A stretch of 7,287 nucleotides of DNA from contig WFVQ01000092.1 of the NCBI GenBank assembly GCA_015491585.1, forward strand, positions 1 to 7,287. Direction: 5' to 3'. The translations under genes and the position numbers were made by a program. The notes under the pieces were generated by a model. That model saw only the letters and a program-made list of their open reading frames with translations. It did no database searches and was not told the origin of the DNA. This DNA comes from Deltaproteobacteria bacterium (lineage in GTDB: Bacteria; Desulfobacterota; Dissulfuribacteria; Dissulfuribacterales; S140-46). Of this stretch, positions 1 to 6,565 are shown piece by piece (positions within the stretch are counted from its first letter, which is position 1; every line of letters begins with the position of its first letter).

Positions 1-81
1 CTCTCCTGGACCGGCAGGGCCGGCCCTTCACATTGGCATAGGAAAAGGCAAGGCATTAGCTACTATGGGAATCGTGGGGCG

Positions 82-1860
82 TCAAGGTGTGGAGTGCGGT
101 GTCATCGCGGCCCTGCCCTTGGGACACGGATTCTTCCATACCGGGGGTCCCCACCGCCTTATGACAGGGTCGTCGTAGCGGTGGTGGCAGTCAACGCACA
201 GCCCCACCCGGAGTACGGCCTCGATCTCCTTCCTGTTGAAGGTTCTCAGCCAAGGACGCGAGAAGTTGACAAGCGATGTGCCGTTTACATCCACGAAAGA
301 GTCCAGGGCGTGGTCCAGTTCCAGCAAGTCTGGCGCAGGGGAGAAGGCGCTCTGAAAGCGCCACCCCGCGTCCTCTCTCCATAGCGTGCCCCTGCCCAGG
401 CCCAAGGCCCTGGGATCTGTATGGCACTCCTTGCAGCTCCGCCCCTCTTTCTGGGTGGTGTGGGGATCCATCCACGAGACGGTTATGCGCCGGAAGTCTT
501 TCTGCCATTTGCCCCCTTCGTCCAGAAAGGAGATGAAGTCTTGTCAGCCGGGCACCAGGATCACCACCTGGCCCTTTCCCTTCCCGCTCTCGTCTCCGAG
601 GACCCCGAGAGGCGGGGAGGCGTAGCGCATGAACGAGCGGAACTCCTGCCACAGCCCCTTTGTCTCCTTGCCGCTTATCTTGTCCAGCTGAGTACGGCTC
701 TTGTCGTAGCGGACGTGGCAACCGTAACACTGGGGCACCCATGTGCTGTGGCAGGCCTGGCACGAGAGGCGGGAGTGATGCTTGTTGAGGCAGTTGACCG
801 GATCGGGTGGTTCCAGGGGCAGGCATTTCTCTTCTCGCTTGAGCTTCAGGCAGTATCCGTCCCCGCTCTTCTGGATGAAGAGGGCAGGGGTCTTGCGCCC
901 GGGCCAGCTCCTTGGCGGCTTGTCTCCATTCTCGGCCAGTATGGAGGCCAGGAGCCTTGGATCACCGTGGCAGGTGGAGCACTCCACCTCCACCTGCTGC
1001 TCCCAGTGGTGCCTTCTCTTCCCATCTCCCATGGTCTCGTGCTGCGTGTGGCAGTCGGCGCATATCATGCCCTTCGTGTGGTGGACATCCGGTGGGAGCC
1101 TCTTGAAGAACCTGCCGTCGTCGAGTTGGTCGGATGAGAAGTCTCCATCTTCCCAGGGCGCGCCGTATCCTTCGCTCTCGTACATACCTTGGAAGGAGAG
1201 GCCGATACGCCCGCTCCTGTTGTGGCAGCGGACGCAGTTCTCCAGAGGGGGCCATCGGGTGATCCTGGAGTGTTTCTCTCCAGTTGCATCGCGCCCCACC
1301 GGCGTGTCGGATAGATGACATGCAGTGCAGCCGCCGCCCTTTTCTCCAAGAAAGCCCTGATGCTCATGCCGCTTGAACCAGAGATGGCAACTGCCGCAGA
1401 GCTTGCGGAAGTAGTCCAGGGCAGGCGAGTTGCGGCCGGAACGCATGAGTTCGTCCACCGCCGGCGGCTCACCCTTCTCTTCCCAATATCCCATGAGAGT
1501 GGAGGTTATCCCAAGATTGGTGGCCATGAGGGAGTTCTTGACCCATTTGGATTGATTGGCGTGGCAGCCTGGCCTGCCGCAGGTGCGGTCCACGTGTTCC
1601 AGCTCCCCTGGGTTTAAGATGATCCCCCTGTGTGCGCGCTCCTTGTCCAGCGTCAGGGGATCGCCGAGATGGCAGGGCGTGCAGCCAAGGGCCTGCCGCT
1701 GGTGGGCCCTGTCGAGCTCCTGGCGGTGGCAGTTGAGGCAGAGCTCGACCTTGCCTGAGGCTGTTGTGGAGAGTCTTTCTGCCTCTTGCGACTTGGCCCC
1801 TGAGACCAATACGCACATACAGCAGACCAGCAGGAATGTGATAAGGGATCGGTAGCCCAT
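82..1860 (-). CDS. Secreted dodecaheme c-type cytochrome, probable selenoprotein (in-frame TGA read as Sec439)
   Basis: Periplasmic or extracytoplasmic electron-transfer protein of 592 residues if the TGA at 544-546 is decoded. The ATG at 1860 opens a signal peptide: Arg4, a hydrophobic stretch at about 6-20, and a likely cut after Ala22. Eleven CXXCH heme motifs start at Cys41, 60, 155, 178, 209, 267, 294, 367, 378, 476 and 555, and one CX4CH at Cys94. The TGA is codon 439, in the context VPG-U-QDF. The frame continues without an indel to a TGA at 82-84, and the two last heme motifs lie beyond codon 439. The neighbouring carboxylase-subunit and ligase genes end in TGA, so the codon is not globally reassigned. 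Sec could be redox-active or bind heme iron; this is inference. An ExtKL-like cytochrome of Geobacter-type ext clusters is a possible relative, from memory only. Alternatives are a nonsense mutation or two genes; no ribosome site favours a second gene. Confidence 0.8.
512..532 (-). promoter_or_regulatory. Candidate bacterial SECIS element
   Basis: On the minus-strand transcript, CTCCTTTC (532-525) pairs with GAAGGGGG (519-512). This gives eight pairs including two G-U, closing a five-base loop TGGAC (524-520). Nineteen bases separate the TGA (546-544) from the loop, inside the roughly 16-37 base range known for bacterial SECIS elements, and the loop has a G at its second position. The hairpin lies wholly in translated sequence, as bacterial SECIS elements do. 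The wobble pairs make it weaker than the Escherichia coli formate dehydrogenase element. SelB binding is inferred. Confidence 0.6.
544..546 (-). other. In-frame TGA, proposed selenocysteine codon
   Basis: The codon interrupts the cytochrome frame between Gly438 and Gln440. Upstream (to 1860) and downstream (to 82) segments share the same reading frame, so no insertion or deletion is needed to join them. Downstream codons keep protein-like composition and heme motifs CKECH and CVDCH. Decoding would need SelA, SelB, SelC and SelD, which are not in this window. Confidence 0.7.
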
Positions 1861-1867
1861 GAAAGAC

Positions 1868-1896
1868 AATATAGCGGAGTTGGAGGCGAAAAACAA
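1868..1896 (-). promoter_or_regulatory. Possible cytochrome promoter giving a leaderless transcript
   Basis: A TATATT at 1873-1868 (five of six to the -10 consensus) lies 17 bases from TTGTTT at 1896-1891 (three of six to the -35 consensus). Transcription would start about seven bases on, at or next to the A of the ATG at 1860. No Shine-Dalgarno sequence precedes this ATG. The -35 element would lie within the T-run of the upstream tRNA terminator. Read-through from the tRNA promoter is the other explanation for expression. Confidence 0.35.
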
Positions 1897-1918
1897 AAAA
1901 AGGCAGCGTCTGCTGCCT
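1889..1918 (-). terminator. Intrinsic terminator of tRNA-Gly
   Basis: On the minus strand, AGGCAGC (1918-1912) and GCTGCCT (1907-1901) form a perfect 7-bp stem with loop AGAC, followed by a T-rich run to 1889 interrupted by one G. It lies 13 bases past the CCA end of the tRNA. The plus strand has no T-run after the stem, so the element acts in one direction. Confidence 0.88.
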
Positions 1919-1931
1919 GGATGATCTCAAG

Positions 1932-2007
1932 TGGAGCGGGAAACGGGACTCGAACCCGCGACATCTACCTTGGCAAGGTAGCGCTCTACCAACTGAGCTA
2001 TTCCCGC
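1932..2007 (-). tRNA. tRNA-Gly (anticodon GCC)
   Basis: A full cloverleaf of 76 bases read on the minus strand. The acceptor stem is GCGGGAA with TTCCCGC. The D arm is GCTC/GAGC. The anticodon stem CTACC/GGTAG encloses TTGCCAA, with GCC as anticodon. The T arm GCGGG/CCCGT contains TTCGAGT and has one G-U pair. The discriminator base is T and the terminal CCA is encoded (1934-1932). It is a single-gene unit with its own promoter and terminator. It reads Gly codons GGC and GGT, which are frequent in the neighbouring genes. Confidence 0.97.
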
Positions 2008-2022
2008 TCACATGCGGGCGAT

Positions 2023-2051
2023 ATATTAAGTTCGTTCGCTCCGGGTGTCAA
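2023..2051 (-). promoter_or_regulatory. Sigma70-type promoter of tRNA-Gly
   Basis: A perfect TTGACA at 2051-2046 and TAATAT at 2028-2023 are separated by 17 bases. The sequence after the -10 box, ATCGCCC, is GC-rich, as in stable-RNA promoters subject to stringent control. The mature 5' end at 2007 implies a leader of roughly eight bases to be removed by RNase P. Confidence 0.85.
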
Positions 2052-2080
2052 GGGGAGGAGTGGGGTGGATTTTGCCCTAC

Positions 2081-2109
2081 TTGAAAAGAACACTTTTTTT
2101 CGTTATTCT
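2081..2109 (+). promoter_or_regulatory. Candidate promoter of the carboxylase-ligase operon
   Basis: TTGAAA at 2081-2086 (five of six to consensus) and TATTCT at 2104-2109 (four of six) are separated by 17 bases. A start near 2116 would leave a leader of about 150 bases before the ATG at 2266. It is divergent from the tRNA promoter, with the two -35 boxes about 30 bases apart. No other promoter of similar quality is visible before the ATG. Confidence 0.5.
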
Positions 2110-2150
2110 ATCTCGATTTCTGAAACCATCTCGCCTCTTAACACCGGCAG

Positions 2151-2236
2151 ATTCACTCCTTTTAGCCACGCCAGCCACGGCACCGATTCCAGGCTCAAGG
2201 AGTGTGATCGGCCTCCGTGGGCCCTGGGCACAGGGC
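2151..2236 (+). promoter_or_regulatory. Structured 5' leader of the carboxylase operon
   Basis: CACTCCTT (2154-2161) is an exact inverted match to AAGGAGTG (2197-2204). A further AGCC/GGCT stem (2164-2167 with 2192-2195) sits inside it, and three more pairs outside it after one bulge. A second hairpin, GCCCTG (2221-2226) with CAGGGC (2231-2236) and loop GGCA, follows. It ends 16 bases before the true ribosome site. No small ORF or recognised riboswitch core was identified. The structure is seen; any regulatory role is inferred. Confidence 0.4.
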
Positions 2237-2252
2237 AGCAGGCATATCACAG

Positions 2253-2258
2253 AAGGAG
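2253..2258 (+). promoter_or_regulatory. Ribosome binding site fixing the biotin carboxylase start
   Basis: AAGGAG lies seven bases before the ATG at 2266. It selects this ATG over the open frame that extends back to 1921 across the tRNA gene. The encoded N-terminus then begins right at the conserved KRMLIANRG motif. Confidence 0.9.
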
Positions 2259-2265
2259 AGAGGAC

Positions 2266-3723
2266 ATGGAGAAAAAGATCAAGCGGATGTTGATTGCCAA
2301 CAGGGGCGTCCCTGCGGTGAGGATAATGCACACCTGCCGTGACCGGGGTGTCCAGACAGTTGGTGTGTACAGTACGCCCGACCGCCTCTCGAGCCACGTG
2401 ATGATGGCTGACTTCGCCGTGCACATCGGCGAGGCGCCTCCGGCTGAATCCTACCTAAACATGGACAATCTCATCCAGGCCGCCAAGGATACCAGGGCGG
2501 ACGCAATCCATCCAGGATGGGGCTTTCTGGCCGAGAATGCCGAGTTCGCCCAGAGGGTCATGGACGAGGGCATAACGTGGGTGGGCCCACAGCCCAAGGT
2601 CATCCAGCAGATGGGCGACAAGATCGAGGCCAAGAGGATCGCCCAGAAGGCCAACGTCCCTACTATCCCTGGCATCAGCAAGGTGGAGAGCGCCAAGCAG
2701 ATCAGGAAGTGGATGAAGGAGGACGGGGTCGAGTATCCCATAATGATCAAGGCCGCTGCCGGCGGCGGTGGAAAGGGCATGGTCAAGGTCGAGAAGGATT
2801 CAGAGTTATCCCTTGCGCTGGACCAGGCTCGCTCCGAGGCGAAGAAGGCCTTCGGTGATGACACACTTCTTGCGGAGAAGTACATTGAGCGCGGCCGCCA
2901 CATAGAGGTGCAGATAGTGGCGGATCAGCACGGAAACGTGCTTCATCTGTTTGAGAGGGAGTGCACGCTTCAGCGCCGTAATCAGAAGATCATAGAGGAG
3001 GCCCCATCTCCTTCTCTGGATGAGAACCTCCGCCATGAGATCTGCTACACCGCCATCCGCCTCATGAGGGAGATAGGCTACACCACCGCGGGAACGGTGG
3101 AGTTCATCTTCGACATAGCCACAAAGAAGTTTTACTTCCTTGAGGTGAATACCAGGCTCCAGGTGGAGCACGGTGTGACCGAGTTGATCACTGGCCTGGA
3201 CATAGTGGGGCTTATGATGGACGTTGCAGAGGGCAAGCCACTGGAGCTGGTCCAGGAGAAGATACACATGAACCGGTGGGCCCTGGAGGTCCGTGTGAAC
3301 GCCGAGGACCCAAAGACCTTTAGCCCCTCCTTCGGCACCATCACCAGGCTTCAGATTCCCCAGGGGCCTGGGGTGAGGGTGGCGAGCGGCGTGTACGAGG
3401 GCGCCGACATTCCGCCCTACTACGATTCGTTGATAATGCTGCTGATGACCAGCGGCCGTACCAGGGAGGGTGCCATCAAGGTGATGGATCGTACCCTCTC
3501 CAAGAACTTCAGGGTCGAGGGCATCAAGACGTTGGCTCCCCTTCTCCTCAGCATCATACGCCATGAGGCGTTCAAGCGGGGCGAGTTCTCTACTAAGTTC
3601 ATCGAAAACCACATGGACGAGCTCATCTCCATGTTCAAGGAGAGGGACAGCCAGGACGAGGTTCTGAAGATCGCCAAGTTCGTGGCCGAGATCACGGCAC
3701 TTGGACCGCAGGAGTGGATGTAA
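2266..3723 (+). CDS. Biotin carboxylase subunit (pyruvate carboxylase subunit A-like)
   Basis: ATP-dependent carboxylation of the biotin on the partner protein, with bicarbonate; cytoplasmic. The 485 residues match a stand-alone biotin carboxylase (about 450-500). N-terminal domain about 1-115 (ANRG at 11-14, HPGWGF at 82-87); ATP-grasp domain about 116-310 with Lys119, Lys162, the glycine loop GGGGKG at 166-171, His212, Cys233, Lys241, Glu279 and EVNTRLQVEH at 293-302 (Glu293, Asn295, Arg297); C-terminal domain from about 335 with Arg343. These correspond to known E. coli AccC active-site residues. Several signature positions differ: NRG-VP for NRG-EI, QRRNQK for QRRHQK, EHGVTE for EHPVTE, and Leu392 for the usual Lys in the DS-I-x-K-L segment. 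The downstream carboxyltransferase/carrier gene points to a two-subunit pyruvate-carboxylase type rather than fatty-acid-type AccC. The next gene's ribosome site lies inside this gene's last codons. Confidence 0.9.
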   Translation: MEKKIKRMLIANRGVPAVRIMHTCRDRGVQTVGVYSTPDRLSSHVMMADFAVHIGEAPPAESYLNMDNLIQAAKDTRADAIHPGWGFLAENAEFAQRVMDEGITWVGPQPKVIQQMGDKIEAKRIAQKANVPTIPGISKVESAKQIRKWMKEDGVEYPIMIKAAAGGGGKGMVKVEKDSELSLALDQARSEAKKAFGDDTLLAEKYIERGRHIEVQIVADQHGNVLHLFERECTLQRRNQKIIEEAPSPSLDENLRHEICYTAIRLMREIGYTTAGTVEFIFDIATKKFYFLEVNTRLQVEHGVTELITGLDIVGLMMDVAEGKPLELVQEKIHMNRWALEVRVNAEDPKTFSPSFGTITRLQIPQGPGVRVASGVYEGADIPPYYDSLIMLLMTSGRTREGAIKVMDRTLSKNFRVEGIKTLAPLLLSIIRHEAFKRGEFSTKFIENHMDELISMFKERDSQDEVLKIAKFVAEITALGPQEWM

Positions 3724-3725
3724 CC

Positions 3726-5759
3726 ATGGATGCGAGAAAGGTAACCAAGAAGAACTGGATCAGGCCGGGCATGACGCCCAAGGAGATAGTCAAGATCCTG
3801 CGCGGGCTCGACGGTGTCGCCATTACGTGCACAGGCATGAGAGATGCTGGGCAGTCGGATTTCAAGAACCGTCACAGGATCTTCGACCTTACCACACTCT
3901 GCTCCTTCTACGAGGACATGCTCCTCTTCAGCACTGAGTGCCACGGCGGTGCCCGGTGGCACGTGGGCATCATGAACAGGAAGGAGGATCCCTTCGAAGA
4001 GATCAGGCTCTACAGGGAGAAGATGCCCAGCGTTATGCTCCAGACCTTGATCAGGGAGACCAACCTCTGGGGCTATCGTCCCTATCCCAAGAACGTGATC
4101 GAGTACGTGGTCAAGAACGTGGACATAGACGTTTGGCGCTGCTTCTCTTTTCTCAACGACATTAGGAACATGAGGGCGGTGGCCGAGATCGTGATGAAGA
4201 GGGGGAGGCTTTTTCAGCCCGCGATCTCCTTCACCCAGGCCGACTGGACCACCAACGACTACTATCTCGGCGTGGTTGATGAGATAGTGGATCTATGCGG
4301 AGGCACTGACGAGATAGTTCTCTGCATCAAAGACATGGCAGGAGTCGGCAGCCCCGCACGCATAAGGAGCTTGGTGGACGCCATCAAGCAGAAGTACCCG
4401 GACCTGGTTGTCCAGTATCATCGCCACGCAACCGATGGGCTTGCCATGCCCGCTCTGCTGGCCGCCGCCGAGGCGGGTGCAAAGGTTCTGGACGCTGAGG
4501 AGGACTCCCTGACGAGGTTCTACGGCCAGGCGCCCATACTGGCCCTCCAGGCCTATCTCGAGGAGGCTGGCATAAAAGTGGTCCTCAACCGCGATATGGC
4601 AGTGAAGGCGGTGCAAAAGGTGAGGGACTGGATCGGCCACTACGAGTGGGCCGAGTCGCCGTTCAAGGGATTCGATCACCAGGTCACCTCCCACAAGATG
4701 CCTGGCGGTGCATTTCCCAGTTCTTTCGAGCAGGCGCAGAAAGGGGGCTTTCTCCATCTGATGCCTGCCATACTCAGGGTCATGTCCCTTTACAACCGCA
4801 TCGTCCGTTACTTCGACGTCACGCCTGGCTCCCAGATCACCTGGGTCACCTGCAGCGGCATAGTCAATATGTACGAGAAGGAGCAGGGCGAGGCGGGCGT
4901 GAAGCATATCATCGACCTCCTCACCAAGTTCGTGGAGGAGAAAGACCAGGATTTCGACGCCATGTCTCCGGAAGAGCAGGAGGAGCTGCTCCAGCTCTTC
5001 AGGCGGGCCCCCGGCGATTTCAAGAATCTGCTTCTCGGTGGATACGGCAAGCTTCCAATGGGGTGGCCTGCCGAGTGGGTGTACAAGAGCACTTTCGGTG
5101 AGGAGTGGGAAGAGAGGCTCAAGGAGCGGAAGGAACTCTCTCCTCTGGATACACTCCAGGAGGACGATCTCGACAGGATCAGGGGCGATCTGGCCTCCAC
5201 CCTGGGACGTGATCCCAGCGAAGAGGAGTTCATACTCTATCTCATGCACCCCAAGGACGCAGTGAACTACATCGAATTTCGCGAAAAGTACGGCGAGGCG
5301 CCCCTGGTGCTCCCGACCGACGTCTGGCGTGAGGGGTTGAAGAAGCCCGGCGACAAGGTGGAGTTCGACCTATGGGGACGCCCCTACTGCATAGAGCTGG
5401 TCTCGGTGGGCTCCGAGTACGAGGGCCACATCCACGTGGTGCTGAAGGTGAACAACAAGACCACTGTGTACGAGGTGGAGACGCCCAGGGCCAAGAAAGT
5501 GGAGATCAGGATGGCCAAGGGCGAGGGTGAAATAGGCGCTCCTATAAACGGGAACGTATGGCGTATCGGGAATCCGGACCGCGGCACCATCAAGGTTGGA
5601 GACATCGTCCACAAGGGCGAAGAGATAGCCAATCTCGAGGCCATGAAGATGGAGAACGCCATCGTGGCCCCCTTCGATGCCCAGGTGGAGGAGATCGCGG
5701 TCAAACTCAATGACCAGGTGCAGGAGGGACAGCTTCTCTTCGTATTGAAGAAGATCTGA
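3726..5759 (+). CDS. Carboxyltransferase-biotin carrier subunit (pyruvate carboxylase subunit B / oxaloacetate decarboxylase alpha-like)
   Basis: Transfers the carboxyl group from biotin to an acceptor, probably pyruvate to give oxaloacetate. Of 677 residues, about 20-290 form the carboxyltransferase barrel: RDAGQS at 39-44, LIRETN at 109-114 with Arg110, KDMAG at 202-206, and His232/His234 as likely metal ligands. Residues about 300-470 are the conserved PYC/OADA region (SHKMPGG at 322-328, VTPGS at 365-369). A linker follows, then a biotinyl domain at about 600-677 with EAMKMEN and biotin-acceptor Lys641. Compared with the usual family, RDAHQS is RDAGQS and the HTHDTSG motif is YHRHATDG. 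No membrane segment or decarboxylase pump subunit is seen, favouring carboxylase over Na+-pumping decarboxylase. The ATG at 3726 has AGGAG at 3710-3714; the GTG at 3714 would overlap that site. The gap to the upstream stop is two bases, so translational coupling is likely. Confidence 0.88.
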   Translation: MDARKVTKKNWIRPGMTPKEIVKILRGLDGVAITCTGMRDAGQSDFKNRHRIFDLTTLCSFYEDMLLFSTECHGGARWHVGIMNRKEDPFEEIRLYREKMPSVMLQTLIRETNLWGYRPYPKNVIEYVVKNVDIDVWRCFSFLNDIRNMRAVAEIVMKRGRLFQPAISFTQADWTTNDYYLGVVDEIVDLCGGTDEIVLCIKDMAGVGSPARIRSLVDAIKQKYPDLVVQYHRHATDGLAMPALLAAAEAGAKVLDAEEDSLTRFYGQAPILALQAYLEEAGIKVVLNRDMAVKAVQKVRDWIGHYEWAESPFKGFDHQVTSHKMPGGAFPSSFEQAQKGGFLHLMPAILRVMSLYNRIVRYFDVTPGSQITWVTCSGIVNMYEKEQGEAGVKHIIDLLTKFVEEKDQDFDAMSPEEQEELLQLFRRAPGDFKNLLLGGYGKLPMGWPAEWVYKSTFGEEWEERLKERKELSPLDTLQEDDLDRIRGDLASTLGRDPSEEEFILYLMHPKDAVNYIEFREKYGEAPLVLPTDVWREGLKKPGDKVEFDLWGRPYCIELVSVGSEYEGHIHVVLKVNNKTTVYEVETPRAKKVEIRMAKGEGEIGAPINGNVWRIGNPDRGTIKVGDIVHKGEEIANLEAMKMENAIVAPFDAQVEEIAVKLNDQVQEGQLLFVLKKI

Positions 5760-5763
5760 TCTC

Positions 5764-6558
5764 ATGCCAAAGATATTGCCTGCTCGGAAGGACCGGTCGT
5801 TCGTCGGCCGGTCCTTCCTGTTTCTGGAAGAGGTGGACTCCACCAATTCGTTCTGCATCTCCAGCCCGGAGCTCCTTTCCCGGCCAGGCCTGGTGGTCTG
5901 GGCCGGTCGCCAGACCAAGGGGAGGGGGAGCAAAGGGAGGGAGTGGCACGGTGGTCACGGCCGCCATCTATTCGCCTCCTTTGTGATACATCCCCGGTGC
6001 ATGGACTGCGATTCGGCCATGCAGCTTCCAAGGCCGCTCTCCAGGCTTACCATCTTGTGCGGCCTCGCCGTGTTCGACGCCCTTCAGAGCCTGGGTGTCG
6101 CTGGACTATCCCTCAAGTGGCCCAACGACGTGCTCATAGAGGGCCGCAAGGTGGCGGGCATATTGTGCGAGCTGTGCGGTCATGGACCGGACAACACGGT
6201 GGTGGCCGGGATAGGGGTCAACGTCTCAGGCGGGACAGAGCAGTTTCCAGCCCAATTGAGGGCTGCGCTGACGACCCTGGAACTGGCGGGCGTCTCTGTT
6301 GGGACCGGTGAGGTATTGGAACTCCTCTGCGATGCCTTGGACCGCAGGCTGGTGGCAGCGGCGCGGCATGGATACGGGCGGGCCTTCGAGGAGTGGAACA
6401 AGAAGTCCGGCGCTGTAGGTCGAAGGGCATGGTTTGTCTCAGGAGGGCTGGAAGGCCAGGGAGAGGTGGCAGGGCTGGATCAAGAGGGAAGATTGGTGAT
6501 ATCCCTGGCTGGAGGCGGAGAAGTAAGGCTGGAGTGGGGCACCCTCCGTTATATATGA
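5764..6558 (+). CDS. birA: Biotin--[biotin carboxyl-carrier protein] ligase, class I (no DNA-binding domain)
   Basis: Activates biotin with ATP to biotinyl-AMP and attaches it to the carrier lysine, here presumably Lys641 of the preceding gene product. Of 264 residues, about 20-215 are the catalytic domain: VDSTN at 24-28, GRQTKGRGSKGREW at 48-61 (biotinyl-AMP loop), KWPNDV at 118-123, KVAGIL at 129-134 with catalytic Lys129, and GIGVNV at 149-154. A C-terminal SH3-like domain spans about 218-262. The N-terminal helix-turn-helix of bifunctional E. coli BirA is absent, so it is a plain ligase, not a repressor. It starts four bases after the carboxyltransferase stop with only a weak purine-rich ribosome site, suggesting coupling. 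A strong hairpin covers codons 8-19. No later start keeps the VDSTN motif, so ATG 5764 or the TTG at 5776 must be used. Confidence 0.93.
   Translation: MPKILPARKDRSFVGRSFLFLEEVDSTNSFCISSPELLSRPGLVVWAGRQTKGRGSKGREWHGGHGRHLFASFVIHPRCMDCDSAMQLPRPLSRLTILCGLAVFDALQSLGVAGLSLKWPNDVLIEGRKVAGILCELCGHGPDNTVVAGIGVNVSGGTEQFPAQLRAALTTLELAGVSVGTGEVLELLCDALDRRLVAAARHGYGRAFEEWNKKSGAVGRRAWFVSGGLEGQGEVAGLDQEGRLVISLAGGGEVRLEWGTLRYI
5786..5818 (+). promoter_or_regulatory. Strong intra-operon hairpin at the start of birA
   Basis: GGAAGGACCGG (5786-5796) pairs perfectly with CCGGTCCTTCC (5808-5818). Three inner pairs (one G-U) extend the stem to 14 and leave a five-base loop TTCGT. A short T-containing stretch, TGTTTCTGG, follows. 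It begins 26 bases after the carboxyltransferase stop and lies in birA coding sequence. It could act as a partial terminator, as protection of the 3' end of the upstream message, or to slow birA translation. The pairing is seen; the role is inferred. Confidence 0.55.
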
Positions 6559-6565
6559 TGGAGCT

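Noticed and set aside
82..84. The final TGA as a second selenocysteine
   Set aside because: Reading on adds only about 17 residues before another TGA, with no heme motif or SECIS-like fold seen.
191..826. Minus-strand open frame of 211 codons overlapping the TGA region, suggesting a frameshift
   Set aside because: It lies in a different frame with no heme motifs and a proline/arginine-rich shadow composition. The two cytochrome segments share one frame, so no frameshift is needed.
421..1137. Long plus-strand open frame (238 codons) opposite the cytochrome
   Set aside because: Shadow of the cytochrome gene; no recognisable protein features, while the minus strand has a signal peptide and heme motifs.
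1861..1896. TTG at 1896 as the cytochrome start
   Set aside because: It sits in the tRNA terminator T-run, has no ribosome site, and adds 12 residues ahead of a normal signal peptide that begins at ATG 1860.
1921..2265. N-terminal extension of the biotin carboxylase frame back to 1921
   Set aside because: It would run through the tRNA gene antisense and the promoter region. The ATG at 2266 has a good ribosome site and begins at the conserved domain.
2806..3612. Antisense open frame of 268 codons within the biotin carboxylase gene
   Set aside because: Shadow frame; histidine/leucine-rich composition mirrors the plus-strand codons.
3714..3725. GTG at 3714 as the carboxyltransferase start
   Set aside because: The AGGAG ribosome site at 3710-3714 would overlap the codon; ATG at 3726 is better placed.
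4293..5249. Antisense open frame of 318 codons within the carboxyltransferase gene
   Set aside because: A GC-rich codon shadow with no recognisable domains; the plus strand codes a clear enzyme.
5764..6558. BirA as a biotin-responsive repressor of the operon
   Set aside because: No helix-turn-helix domain precedes the catalytic domain, and no BirA-type operator palindrome was seen upstream.
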